DNA from: Hydractinia symbiolongicarpus
Lineage: Eukaryota > Cnidaria > Hydrozoa > Anthoathecata > Hydractiniidae
DNA: 64,000 nucleotides
Assembly (NCBI RefSeq): GCF_029227915.1
Contig: NC_079875.1
Span: forward strand, 20,143,001-20,207,000
Direction: 5' to 3'
Shown: in pieces, positions 45,383-55,399 of the stretch
Position numbering within the stretch: position 1 is the stretch's first letter
How the letters are laid out: the number at the start of each line of letters is the position of its first letter
Position numbers and translations under genes: made by a program
Notes under the pieces: model-generated
Told to the model about the DNA's origin: nothing
The model's database searches: none
Seen by the model: only the letters and a program-made list of their open reading frames with translations

Positions 45383-45982
45383 TCAAGGCAAAATGCTCCA
45401 ATTTCTGGGGTGCTCCAGCCCCACATACAGGCAGGAGTGTTTGGACTTGCTCAGCCCGGCTTTAATCGGACTCCAATCGTAGATTATATTCGTTTCCTTA
45501 TCCACCAGCTTCATATCTGACCTCTCGTGGGGATACCACATAAACAACTGTTTTTTCTGCCTTCCAAGGTTCTTTGGTAGAGGTATGTAGGACTGAGTTA
45601 ACAACCAGAGGCTGTGCTTCTTATGCCTATCTGAAATAGCGAGCTCGAGTAGGGGTTGTCGACGCTTGTCGAGACTCTCGTCAGCGATCATATCGTCAAC
45701 GATAAACAGAGTGTCCTCCCCCGCTAGCTGCTTCGAGAATTGCTCGATCCTATCAAACAACTGGTCTTTGGGATCTATAAGGAACACGTAGTTATCTTGC
45801 CACAGTGAGGACCTTTCCAAGTAGGCCTTGCTACAGCGGATGGTGGGACACAGGATCACGATGTTGTGAAAGTGTCGCTTATATTCATTCTCCAGTAGGT
45901 CGAGTACACGCTGAGTCTTCCCACACGAGGTAGGCCCCGTGAAGATTGCCGTATGTGGGTCTTTCACGATGTCTAGATTCAT
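45383..45982 (-). CDS. Polinton DNA-packaging ATPase (A32/FtsK-HerA type), 199 aa
   Basis: Walker A GPTSCGKT is at residues 16-23 and Walker B TLFIVDDM at about 91-98. LWLLTQSY downstream fits the sensor motif of the family. The length is near the 200-250 residues usual for Polinton packaging ATPases. The frame is intact, with ATG in AATAAATG. In viruses of this lineage the ATPase pumps DNA into the capsid; here the capsid gene is broken, so no packaging is expected. It is the best preserved gene of the element. Confidence 0.85.
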   Translation of the reverse strand: MNLDIVKDPHTAIFTGPTSCGKTQRVLDLLENEYKRHFHNIVILCPTIRCSKAYLERSSLWQDNYVFLIDPKDQLFDRIEQFSKQLAGEDTLFIVDDMIADESLDKRRQPLLELAISDRHKKHSLWLLTQSYIPLPKNLGRQKKQLFMWYPHERSDMKLVDKETNIIYDWSPIKAGLSKSKHSCLYVGLEHPRNWSILP

Positions 45983-46023
45983 TTATTCTGTCTGCCATAG
46001 GCAGATAGAACCTTGTGGGGTAC

Positions 46024-46266
46024 TTACTTAGGAGGCATCATGGGACGCTTATACCAACCTTGTTTTATCGCGTTATCATCGAATAATATCGCTCCTGTCA
46101 TATATCCAGCGAGCTTTAACCCGTCCTCCATGTCCATCTTGGCCCCCGGTCTAGAAACTCCCAGCGCCTTTTTCGCACCCAGTCCCAAGATGGTAGTATA
46201 CGATACTAGTCTGACAGATTCCCACAAGGAATCGACGACTTCTTTCTGATACTCCTTGCTGCTCAT
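46024..46266 (-). CDS. Small Polinton protein with hydrophobic segments, 80 aa
   Basis: Hydrophobic runs VSYTTILGLGAKKAL and LAGYMTGAILF, and a KRPMMPPK C-terminus. The ATG is in TATAAATG. It is intact and in line with its neighbours. I know no function; similar short proteins are common in animal Polintons. Confidence 0.5.
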   Translation of the reverse strand: MSSKEYQKEVVDSLWESVRLVSYTTILGLGAKKALGVSRPGAKMDMEDGLKLAGYMTGAILFDDNAIKQGWYKRPMMPPK

Positions 46267-46277
46267 TTATATTATGA

Positions 46278-46644
46278 TTATTTCATCTTGAAAAAGTCGA
46301 TATCGGGCTGGGCTGTGGGCTTTAAAGGCTGTCGCTGCTCTGGTGCACGTGTTTCGGCAGGCTGTTGACCCGCTGCGGGCTGCTTACGCGTAAGGTAGTA
46401 GACTCCAGCAACTGCTATGCAAGCAAGTACAACGCCTCTGGCACTATAGACTGTGACCACCTGACTGTACAGAACTCGCTCCTGAAGAGGTTTTAACTGT
46501 AGATTCTACCGCACCTTCTTGTTGCTTTAGTTTCTCCTTCCTCTTCTTCATCAGTGCAGCCAACTTGTGACCCTGTGCGACTCTCCCTGGATGCTTTACT
46601 GGCTTTGTTATGACTCTTTCTTCTTGAATTTGAACTTCACTCAT
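46278..46644 (-). pseudogene. Polinton membrane-anchored protein with frameshift
   Basis: The N-terminal part from 46644 (HPGRVAQGHKLAALMKKRKEK...EGAVESTVKT) ends out of frame near 46444. The membrane segment and tail (VVLACIAVAGVYYLTRKQ, PEQRQPLKP) continue in the next frame to 46278. The second frame has no ATG, so I read one gene with a frameshift at about 46455. The start is in AATAAATG. Confidence 0.5.
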
Positions 46645-46926
46645 TTATTATGTGTATCCAGGGGTACACACAAAAAGATCTTGATCACTCATTCAGGTAC
46701 TGATATATCACAGAGGGCCTTAAACCGTTTCTGCCAGCGTATGTTATCTGATGCATATGTAGAAGTTAAATTACATGCTTGTGGTGGAAATCGATCAGCT
46801 GCTGGTGTCAGGATTTCCAAAGCGCGTGAGTGGGAGTCACTGTAGATACCACAACAATCCGTGTACCGCGATTTTATTCTGCTATTGCCTAATGAATCTG
46901 CTATGATACTTCCCATTTCAAACACT
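46645..46926. other. Polinton interior without a sure gene
   Basis: A minus frame (47000-46689) and a plus frame (46567-46845) overlap here. Neither has the element's gene-start word nor a recognisable domain. I do not annotate them as genes. Confidence 0.35.
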
Positions 46927-47544
46927 TCACGATTGTCCATGTATATCTTTGATAGAATATTTCCCATTGTTTTCTTGCTCTTCATCAACCTTCTCTTCAA
47001 CTACCTTGGACATGGAGAGTTGGCAGTGGTTTACAGTATGCGCAGCAATAAGCAGAGGTGCCAATAGCTTCCCGAATGCTGAATAAACTAGTATACCCAG
47101 ATCCGCCATGCTTTCCCTGATAATCGGATCCTCTTCCAGGTCTTCGGGACTACCGAGAGGCACCACGTTGCCGACAGCTTTAATGTACATGCTAATGGCA
47201 TGGGTTGACAGTGCTTTGGCCGTTTTCTCTCCCCTCTCCTGGAGCTCACGTTGGATGAAATCGGCATGTATCATGTATCTATCCTCGGGTGATGCTTTGT
47301 CAAGGAATGCTTCTGTACACTTCTTCGGCAGCAAGTGCTGTTTATCCTTACGTGCATCCTTCAAAGTCTGACGTTTGTCAATAGGTTTTTCACGTTGCTC
47401 AGGGGCTTTTGCTGGTGTATAAACTTCATCGAATATATCAGCGAGGTTAGACATATTTATTAATAGCCTCCTGTACTTCAGATAGCAGAGCACGAGAGCC
47501 ACATACGGTAGGAGTATAGCGATCAGTAACAAGACTTCCAGCAT
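46927..47544 (-). CDS. Polinton hypothetical protein, possibly two fused small genes
   Basis: The frame opens at 47544 with a membrane segment (LLLIAILLPYVALVLCYL) and has a second ATG at 47454 (MSNLADIFDEVYTP). Both ATGs carry the start word (AATAAATG and AATAAATATG), so two proteins may start in one frame: a 205-residue form and a 175-residue form. The C-terminal half (EKTAKALSTHAISMYIKAVG...EEDPIIRESMADLG) is typical of a conserved cnidarian Polinton protein of unknown role. The first segment may be a separate small membrane gene that lost its stop. Confidence 0.5.
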   Translation of the reverse strand: MLEVLLLIAILLPYVALVLCYLKYRRLLINMSNLADIFDEVYTPAKAPEQREKPIDKRQTLKDARKDKQHLLPKKCTEAFLDKASPEDRYMIHADFIQRELQERGEKTAKALSTHAISMYIKAVGNVVPLGSPEDLEEDPIIRESMADLGILVYSAFGKLLAPLLIAAHTVNHCQLSMSKVVEEKVDEEQENNGKYSIKDIHGQS

Positions 47545-49096
47545 TTATTGACACCCCTTAGCCGGTAGGTGATAATGACCTCTCGCGAGTGTTGATATCT
47601 GGTCCGATTGTACGATCCGCTTGTCATCTGCCCTATTAAGTGCCAGCTTGTTCACTTCCTGCGGGTAGATTTGATGCCCTTTATTCTGGATACAGACCCA
47701 GGTTTTGTATATGTCAATACCCTCCTCTAGAGAGCGCTGATAGTCTTCGAAGGTGATAGATTTGGCCGTGACACACTTCTTTACACCTTTCGCTTTGCGA
47801 TCGCCACCCCCTTTCGTGATACTCTTGTAAGCATACAGCTTCGCCCTCAGGGTGATGAACTCTGTCATGATTTTACCACTTAGCTCATCCTTCATCAAGC
47901 CCACGACCTTCTTGTTTTTTCCAATGGGGAGAGGTCTGCCATCATCTTTGCTATAGGCACTCGTATCGAAACGTGTCTCGACATCATCAGCAATATCGCG
48001 GTAAAAGTCCTCTGTTCTGATGTGGTACACGAAAGAGTCCGTGTCCATATAGCATATCCGCAACTTGCTACCGTACTTTGGCTGCATGTACTCATAGTGG
48101 AAGTTGTACATCACGATTTTCGAGTAGTCTAAAATAGCTTGGCCAATATACACCGGCTTGTTCATCTTTACCTTACCCATTATCTTACCCATTTCCACGC
48201 CCATGAGGTGACTGCTGAAGTAGTTTCCGCCCTTGAAATTGGGCTTCATGACGAGTTTCGTGTACTTCTCCTCATTGGTGACCAACTGGATGTTGTGGTG
48301 GTTCCTCAGGTTTTCCATGGTCTAACCGAACACCGAGAGGTTCATAAGCTTGTAGAAGTCCTTCTCGAAATCATTTTTGGCGGCTGTTCTAAGCCCCGTG
48401 TTGTGATCGATATAGTCTCTCAGCCAGGGCTTCTGGTTAAACTGGATGACTCTGTGCACCTTCTTGAGCTCGAGCCCGTGTGCACCACGTACCTCCGCTT
48501 GTGTTTCAAATTTGGTATCAGTTTCTTCACTCTGTGAACCACCTTGCGCTCCGGTAGAAAGGGTAACTCAATGTGCTTGTCATGTAGCTTTTCAGGGTAG
48601 TTGATGTCAACTTCCAGGATATAACCATGCTTGTTGGCAGCGATAAGCTTGCTGATGCGCTTCTCGGTAAACACCTCAACGTTCGACAGCCATTTGAACC
48701 GTACGTGGGCAGATCTTGACGCATGGCCCAGCCGTAGAGGTTGTTGGCATCGAGGTACTGCAAGTATGACGACTCAACCTCCGGATCGTATTAGTCCCCC
48801 ATGTAGTTGTTGTTGGTTTTGGCATATCTGTGCACAGCTTGGGTTATGCCTCCTCCGCTACCTCTTTCAAACATCAGCAGCATGTCGGAATCCGTGAGGA
48901 GCTCCAGCTTGATCTCGGTGTACTTCAACGCTGCTTTCCAAGCTAGACCAGGTGCACTTTAGAAGTGGGCGGGGTCGAGCTTGTAGTTATCCAGGCACTC
49001 TCCTCGAAAGCCCTGGAATATATCGGTCAATAGCATGACGTCTGTGGCCAGATACGTATCGTGATAATCTCCCATGGTGACCTTGAAGCCCCCTTA
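47545..49096 (-). pseudogene. Protein-primed family B DNA polymerase of the Polinton, 5' truncated and broken
   Basis: The C-terminal part 48318-47545 is open and includes the polymerase motif YMDTDSF. Upstream, TAG at 48322-48324 interrupts the same frame. Frameshifts lie between about 48410 and 48700. YLDANNLYGWAMRQDLP (about 48710-48760) is another polymerase motif. TAA codons at 48791-48793 and 48959-48961 break the region MLLMFERGSGGG / YHDTYLATDVMLLTDIF. The N-terminal half, including most of the exonuclease, is gone; homology ends at about 49096. The family copies linear element DNA from a protein primer. This copy is dead. Confidence 0.75.
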
Positions 49097-49174
49097 TCGG
49101 ATTCGGAGAATTCAGGATTTGTTGTTGTTGTTTACGTTGTTGTTGTTTACGTCGTCCGTCGACTGCGCTAGAAC

Positions 49175-49252
49175 GCGACAACTCAAAAGAGTAGGATCCC
49201 ATTTCCGTGCTTTTCGCCACGGGAATAGGATCCTACTCTTTTGCGTTGTCGC
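49175..49252. repeat. Large imperfect hairpin, about 36-bp arms
   Basis: GCGACAACTCAAAAGAGTAG pairs with the right arm read back as GCGACAACGCAAAAGAGTAG. The stem goes on through GGATCC to CCGTG/CACGG, with a loop of about 7 nt (CTTTTCG). It lies just outside the last polymerase homology. Confidence 0.75.
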
Positions 49253-50588
49253 TGCGATCACAAGTGGAGGATCGGCCTTTACAGTCGATTTTCTATTAGA
49301 CAAAATGTTTCCACGAGTTGAAGTCTGATCGACTTGTGTTTTTTTACCGCCTTGGGCTACTTCAACTTACGACCCTAGCTTTGCCCGCTAACAGTAACGT
49401 GTGGGTGTGTTCTAGCCTGTGTCTCACACCACTACATTTTTGCAAGTTCAAGATAGTACCATGGCATAAAACCTATTTATTTGAAACGACGGAACAACAT
49501 CGTAGAAGTTCTGTACAAAACAGGCTACTGGCGAAATCGAAAGGTAAAGGGAAAAAAAATCACACGCGAACAAGAATCCGAAAGTCAATAAACTCAACAA
49601 TCGTTGGCCATGCTATTTTTCCCTAAGGAAGAGAAAAAGTCATTTAAATATTCTGGCTGATGCATTTGAAGAGCAATATCAAAAACCGAACTTTTAATTC
49701 AAAAAGAATGTCGTTTTTTTTAGACTTCGGCGTAACGCACCAACATCACGGCAACCGAGAAAAACATTTCAACAAAAAGTAAATCCTTTAACTAAGTTTT
49801 TTCAGTAAGAATAATAAAATTATTTACATGTTAACCAGTTGGGCGGGTATAATACACAAACTAAAAACCTGTCTGATATAAATACATAAAAAGTGAAGAA
49901 AAACAAAGTCATTCTAAATTGCAATAATTTACGCTTTGGATTTTCATAGCAAGTAAATCAAAATGTAAAACTTTGCTGAAGTCTAGAGCAGTAATTGTAA
50001 TTTATCCAAGACAGCTTAGGTCGGATAGAAAGTTCTGCTCACCAAAGAACTTAATTTGAGAGAATTTAAAGTGAGTAATTTTCCTCCAATAATAATAACG
50101 CATTTCAAACAAAAACTGCAATTTTTAGAATGTGAGTTTGTGGGATATTTGCAACATCACGGAAACTTGCGACTTTGCGATAAGTTTACGATAAGGCGGA
50201 AAATTTTTGAAATTACGAAATAATTGGTTGCAAAAAAAGCGCACCATATAAAAGAAACTGTCGGGTTAATTTCAAGATAGAAATATTATTGAGTCATAAC
50301 CAAAATGCACATGCTGTAATTTCGCGATTGTTAAATTTTCTCACATTAAAGCAATTGCACGACGCCAGAATCGTCAAAACAAATTTCCTAATAGTTTTTT
50401 AAATAGTCTTATGCATGCAGCCACAGGATAAAAACTTTACCCTTTATTCCCTGATTTTCAAAATTTGGAATTTAATCGACAAAAAGCTTAGCAGAGCAAT
50501 GATTAGTAAAATTATTTACTTATTTAATTCACACGCAAGTTAAAACGTATAAAATCTCTTCATCTCATAAAGCAACTTTTCTGTCAAG
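49253..50588. other. Non-coding, nothing recognised
   Basis: AT-rich sequence without credible exons; the frame at 49318-49626 has no domain or splice support. Confidence 0.4.
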
Positions 50589-50816
50589 TTATTTCTTTTT
50601 GGTAAATGCCAATGCTTGGTCAAACTGATTCAAATATTTCGCCAACGAAGACGGCATACCATATGTGACGTTACTAACGTGCGACATATTCGTGTGCGAC
50701 ATGGCGGAAGTTTCGGACCTATTAACCGGCTGACCAATTTTGGATAAATCAGCAGCAAACATAACACCCATCCCACCAATGCTTTTGCGCCCATCTCCAT
50801 CCACAATAGTTGAATT
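50589..50816 (-). CDS. Probable last exon of an unrecognised gene
   Basis: On the minus strand a TTTTTCTGACAG acceptor precedes an open frame of about 75 codons (NSTIVDGDGRKSIGGMGVMF...LAKYLNQFDQALAFTKKK) ending in TAA. The composition is protein-like and not repetitive. A GTAAGT donor lies 90 bp upstream near 50904, but the exon before it is unclear. No family recognised. Confidence 0.35.
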   Translation of the reverse strand, partial: NSTIVDGDGRKSIGGMGVMFAADLSKIGQPVNRSETSAMSHTNMSHVSNVTYGMPSSLAKYLNQFDQALAFTKKK

Positions 50817-50904
50817 CTGTCAGAAAAATAAATTATATAGTTTAATAATAATTAAAAAATTATTTTTAACAATATTTTTTATCGTAATAAGGCAGAAAAC
50901 TTAC

Positions 50905-53385
50905 GAATCTGATACAAAATTGCGGGAATTTGGGGTGAAGGAAGGTCTTTTCTTTCTGCTATTTAAATCACACGTACGGAGTTGTGTGATATGTTGGTTT
51001 ACCCTCTCATCGCGGCGCGAATTTGAGGACAATTTTATCACACTGGATTCGAATCAGTGCTATTGCTCATTTAACTGGATTAAAAAATCTCTATTATTTT
51101 CTCGCGTAAACGAAAAGCTGATGCTGGTGCTTTTCTGAAATAAAGTTATAAGGAAAAAAATCTTTATCTTTAGCTGTTTTTATTGAAGCATGGCCCGTTG
51201 TTGTTGTTGTTGTGTTATCAAGGAGTTTTTGAACTTTTGCAAGTAAAAATGAAATTAAGTTAAAAAATATGTGAAAAAATGAATTTTCGCTCGCTCTTTT
51301 GTGTTTCTCCATCAGGGAGGGGAATTTCGGACATTTTAAGTCGTGTATACATCGTGAAAAACGAACATCTAAAATTACTCGTAAAGAGTTTTTTGCAACC
51401 TGACATTTACAACAATAGCCTATTAAAAGATGTGCAGAAGGTGTTAAGCGAACTACCGACAACTCATTAAGTATTTATACCCTGTTAAAAGAAAAATCTG
51501 TTGTGCTGAATGTCAGTTGGTATAAAAAAACAAACAAACTTTTGAAACAAATTAAAATTAACCAGAATAAAAAAATTCGAAAAAGACTCTAGAACACGTT
51601 AGAACAAAACTGACCGAGGAAAAGGTTTTTTTGCGACATTAAATCTACCCATCTCGAAGAAAGTTTAAAAAGTATGCTGAATAATTTAGCTTGTTTGGAT
51701 AATAATATCCACATCGTGATCGTTAAAACTTATAAAATGTTCAAAGTGAGATTCACACATATTTTTTTATTCGCCTTTCAAAAGAAACTGTGTTTGAACT
51801 TTGCTGACCAAAAGAAGTAAACTCTTTTTTATCCTACTTCCAATCAACATTTTTGAAAAAAAAAATCAGAAGTTGGTAGAGAATATCAAACTCCACATCT
51901 TTTTGAAAAAAAAAATAAAAATATTTATACCCTTACAGTATCCTTAAAGTAAAGAAACACACTTTGTATAAAAGTAACGTAATTTCAGAAAATAACAAAA
52001 TACCTTGTTGCGCACAAGTATCACGTTTCTAAATTACGTGGAATTGAAACTGGTAACTAAGTAGTTTTTTTACGTGTAAGTTGTTTCTAATTCCTTTTTA
52101 TTTCTCTAATAAAAAAAACTAAATAAGTTTTATATTTTTGGAAAGATTATTTGTTACACCTTCTAATGATATAAGAATAAAAAAATGTTGCCTTATTTTA
52201 AAAATCATGATCGTTTCGTTAACAGTGGCATTAAAGACAATTTTTTCCTATATATACAGAGGGTGGAACTCGATGGCTAAAATATTCTCATATCAGCAGC
52301 AAAAATTTTAAAATCATAACGCAGAACCATATTTTTTCAAAATTACCCAGGGTTCCTCGACGTTGTCCATCGTATTATCTAGCTCCGAAATTTGTGAACG
52401 CGACACAACTTAACTACGAGGTTAAAAGCTAGGGAATCATGACTTGGAACTGAAAACAATGCAAAGAAGAGGAAGTTTTGAACAATTTTTTTAATTGAAT
52501 TTACACATATTTGAGGCACCCTACAGAAAACCCTTTCTGATGTCTGATGACGAGGGATGGTCACATCTGGAAAATATTTATTTTTGTGATTTTGAGCTAC
52601 CTAGTACCATGCCAGCACTCCAAGGGCACATTTGTTATTAAATAAAAGTACAAGTAGCTATATACATTATGTTATGTCATTTTAAATAAAGATAGGTAGT
52701 TATTTGGACCTCCTATAACAATTAACAATAAGACTTGAGTATATAGCTAGGTAAGTATGCAAGACATTGTATGTTGGTTGGATATGTTGTCATGACAAAC
52801 AGAACCCTTTTTTTCATAAATCAATTTCTACAAATGTTTAGGTTTCTTTTATCAAACAGGAACCTATTTTTCATAAATAAATTTTTTGAAAAATTTGGGA
52901 AACAATAACATGAAGTGATATTCACTTGTAGTGGGAAGACTTAGCACAAGGTGAACTGCGTGAGGGCACTTAGTATATGTGTCACAAATCCAGTGGAGTG
53001 CTTATAGCAATCAGCAGTAAAGGTATAATAACCAACATTCACAGAACTTATGATGAAGCCTATTGCTACTTCTGCAAAGCAAATACAGTTGTTTAGTATT
53101 TTTCATTTTGCAGAATAAGTTCCCGTGGATATTCAAAAATTAATTGTGAGTAGCACAAGGTTAAGCGATTAGTGCAAGTAACCATGTCACCGATTCAGGT
53201 GGACACAAAAATAACTTTCTAACAACTTTGTATTTATACAGCATGAAGTTTAGATTAAGTATTTACCACTGTGCTTTAAAAGCACATTCCCACTTTCTCT
53301 GGGCTAGCTAAGGTATTTGGTCCTAAACCTAGGACACATTTGATCTGTCTGACTTACTTTAATCCTGAGAATCACTTTTAATTTT
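50905..53385. other. Non-coding, one old dispersed repeat
   Basis: The frames at 51094 (minus) and 51279 (plus) overlap and lack support. At 53040-53240 a diverged relative of the 20935-21400 repeat is recognisable (TTTTGCAGAATAAGTT, then AAGCGATTAGTGCAAG). Nothing else stands out. Confidence 0.35.
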
Positions 53386-53635
53386 AAATAAACGCCCCTC
53401 CCTCATCAGGGGCGTTTATTTGAGGCTATATTAAAAGTATACTTGCTTACTTACTTTTTTCCTAAATCTTAGGTTTAAGGTTGGAAATTTAGCTTTCGCT
53501 TTTGAAGTTCATTCTCTAAAGCATGTGAATATCTTTTATTTTCTGTTGTGAAGATATATATCATGTGTATCCTTAAAAACTGCAAAAAAGACGAAGTGTA
53601 AAAAATTTAATAAACGCCCGGGGCGTTTATTTCGA
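53386..53635. repeat. Small inverted-repeat element with GGGGCGTTTATTT ends
   Basis: AAATAAACGCCCC / GGGGCGTTTATTT form a 13-bp stem with a 10-nt loop at 53386-53421. AATAAACGCCC-GGGGCGTTTATT recurs at about 53609-53632. The two sites may be the ends of a MITE of about 215 bp inserted near a similar site. Confidence 0.45.
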
Positions 53636-53831
53636 AGCATTACGGTATGTGAGAATATTTGGTTTTAAATCTAAAAAATTTTCAGCTAGAAATTTGAAAA
53701 ATTATAAATCACAAAATCGCAAAAGTTTTTCTCAAAACTTTTAATTTTAGATGATGCGAAATTTCCTGCAGGTGTACTTAAATATGCGTAAAAGAAGGCC
53801 AAAAACTGTGATGTAATACATCTTTTCACAG

Positions 53832-54884
53832 TTTAAGGACACGGTAACCCCCTGAGACACATACTCAGTATATTTAAAATATCCCCTCTGCTCGCTATAG
53901 TATGCCTAGCAAATATATATATATTCTGAAAGCCAAATAAATTATCTCTAGAATGATGATAAAATATTTTCATAAACAAAATCCAAAAAGTAGAAAAAAA
54001 ATTATATCCGAAAATTCACCCTTCCAGTTCATTTTGTCGAACACTCCCCTCAATAAAATTTTTGTTCATTGAAAAAAATATCATTGCGAAGCTCTTATTC
54101 AGCTCTAAAAAACTTTGCTTTTTTTACTCAAAACAACACGTGGTTCCAAAAATATAGCATATTTTGTGTTACAATAGTTGTTTTATGACTGATTTATCCA
54201 TTTTTAAGAATGCTAGATCAATAACTCGATATTTCCTCACTTTCTGCGTTAGAAAAAGCAAAGTTTTGTAGCCAAAGATATAATTGTCGCAACAAAATTG
54301 TTTTCGTACAATTTCGACAAGATGGAGGGGAGTGTTCGACAAAAATATATACCGTTACGACAGAAAATTTATTTCGAGAAAAACCAAATCAAAGATCTTT
54401 ACTTTTACCTGCAAGAACATGGTTACACCCACTTAAACGTTATGAATAATTAATAGCTCATGAATATTTAATTTAAAATTAAAGGTAAAGTGTTTTCGCA
54501 GAACTTTGGGCCTAGTTATAGTTAAACACACAACAGGATAACATAACATAACAGGATAAAAGCGAAAAAAATAAAAGAAATAAATTAAATAATATATTTG
54601 TATAAATTATTAAAGTGTAAATGTTTCCTATGTTATATGTGGAGATGCAATTTTTTATTCGTTCTGCATAACTCTCTTTAGTTATTATACAGATTAAATA
54701 TATTTGAGGAATTTTAAACTTTGAGTACACTATTAAAAACATTAAAAGACAAAGAAGTTTTTTCTTCATTTTATCCCTCTTAACAATAAATATTTTTGAT
54801 TCTTTTTTAAAAAATATCAGGAAAATATGCCAAAGAATCAAAATTTAAAAAAATGACCCTGAAGGGGGTTACCGTATCCCTAAG
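53832..54884. mobile_element. MITE, about 1.05 kb, CGGTAACCCCCT ends
   Basis: Left end TTAAGGACACGGTAACCCC; right end (reverse complement) TTAGGGATACGGTAACCCC; 19 of 21 positions agree. TA at both outer edges suggests a TA target, as in Tc1/mariner-type elements. No coding frame inside, and it contains another element. Confidence 0.65.
54032..54344. mobile_element. Nested MITE, 313 bp, inside the CGGTAACCCCCT element
   Basis: TTTTGTCGAACACTCCCCTC at 54032 is inverted at 54325-54344 (GAGGGGAGTGTTCGACAAAA), a perfect 20-bp terminal repeat. Confidence 0.7.
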
Positions 54885-55399
54885 TTGTTCGCTCATTTTC
54901 TGTACTGAAAAAAAGAAGTAAACAGAGTGAATTTAATAGATGACTTGCGAATTTTTACAAATCCCGTACATGCCTGCGCGTCTATACAGGAAATAAAAGA
55001 AGGACTGATAACAAAGCAAAAGAAAAAGAAAAAGGAAACGTGTGTATCATCTCAAAGTTGTTCCTTTTGCATTAACCCAAACGTTAGTTAATCAATGTGG
55101 TACTTCTAGTACTAATGACGAGACTTCTTCCATTTGTAAAAAGCAAACTTTTACCTTTTAATCTTTTTCGTCAAAGGGATTTCTAAATCGAAACCTAATA
55201 AACCTAAACAAGTTTTATCTGCAGAGCATTGGTACACCCTTCAGGTTTTTTTAACGGTATTGGGAAATATAATGTAGCACTCACTACGACAAGCTCTACA
55301 CCTCTGATTACAATTATTCTTCCCATTGTAACTTCCGAGAGAACGTCTAAAGTTTATCGTTTTACATTGTAAAACGATAAAATTGTTAAAATTAATACT
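54885..55399. other. Possible 5' part of the BEL/Pao relic
   Basis: No gene. ATCGTTTTAC-ATT-GTAAAACGAT at about 55358 is a perfect small hairpin. I could not find a matching long terminal repeat. Confidence 0.35.

Larger units (their letters stand above)
41786..49096. mobile_element. Degenerate, rearranged Polinton/Maverick (polintovirus-like element)
   Basis: Virus-like gene content: packaging ATPase, major capsid protein pieces, protein-primed family B DNA polymerase, BRO-like protein and several small membrane or coiled-coil proteins, mostly on the minus strand. No terminal inverted repeat, protease or sure integrase is seen, so both ends are lost. Stops and frameshifts affect the polymerase and capsid genes, and there is an internal inverted duplication. 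It is an old endogenous copy and not functional as a whole. Confidence 0.8.

Noticed and set aside
46689-47000. Possible Polinton cysteine protease
   Set aside because: The Cys- and His-containing frame lacks any recognisable protease motif or gene-start word.
51094-51470. Opposed ORFs of 122 and 63 residues
   Set aside because: They overlap on opposite strands and neither has splice signals or a known domain. Left as non-coding.
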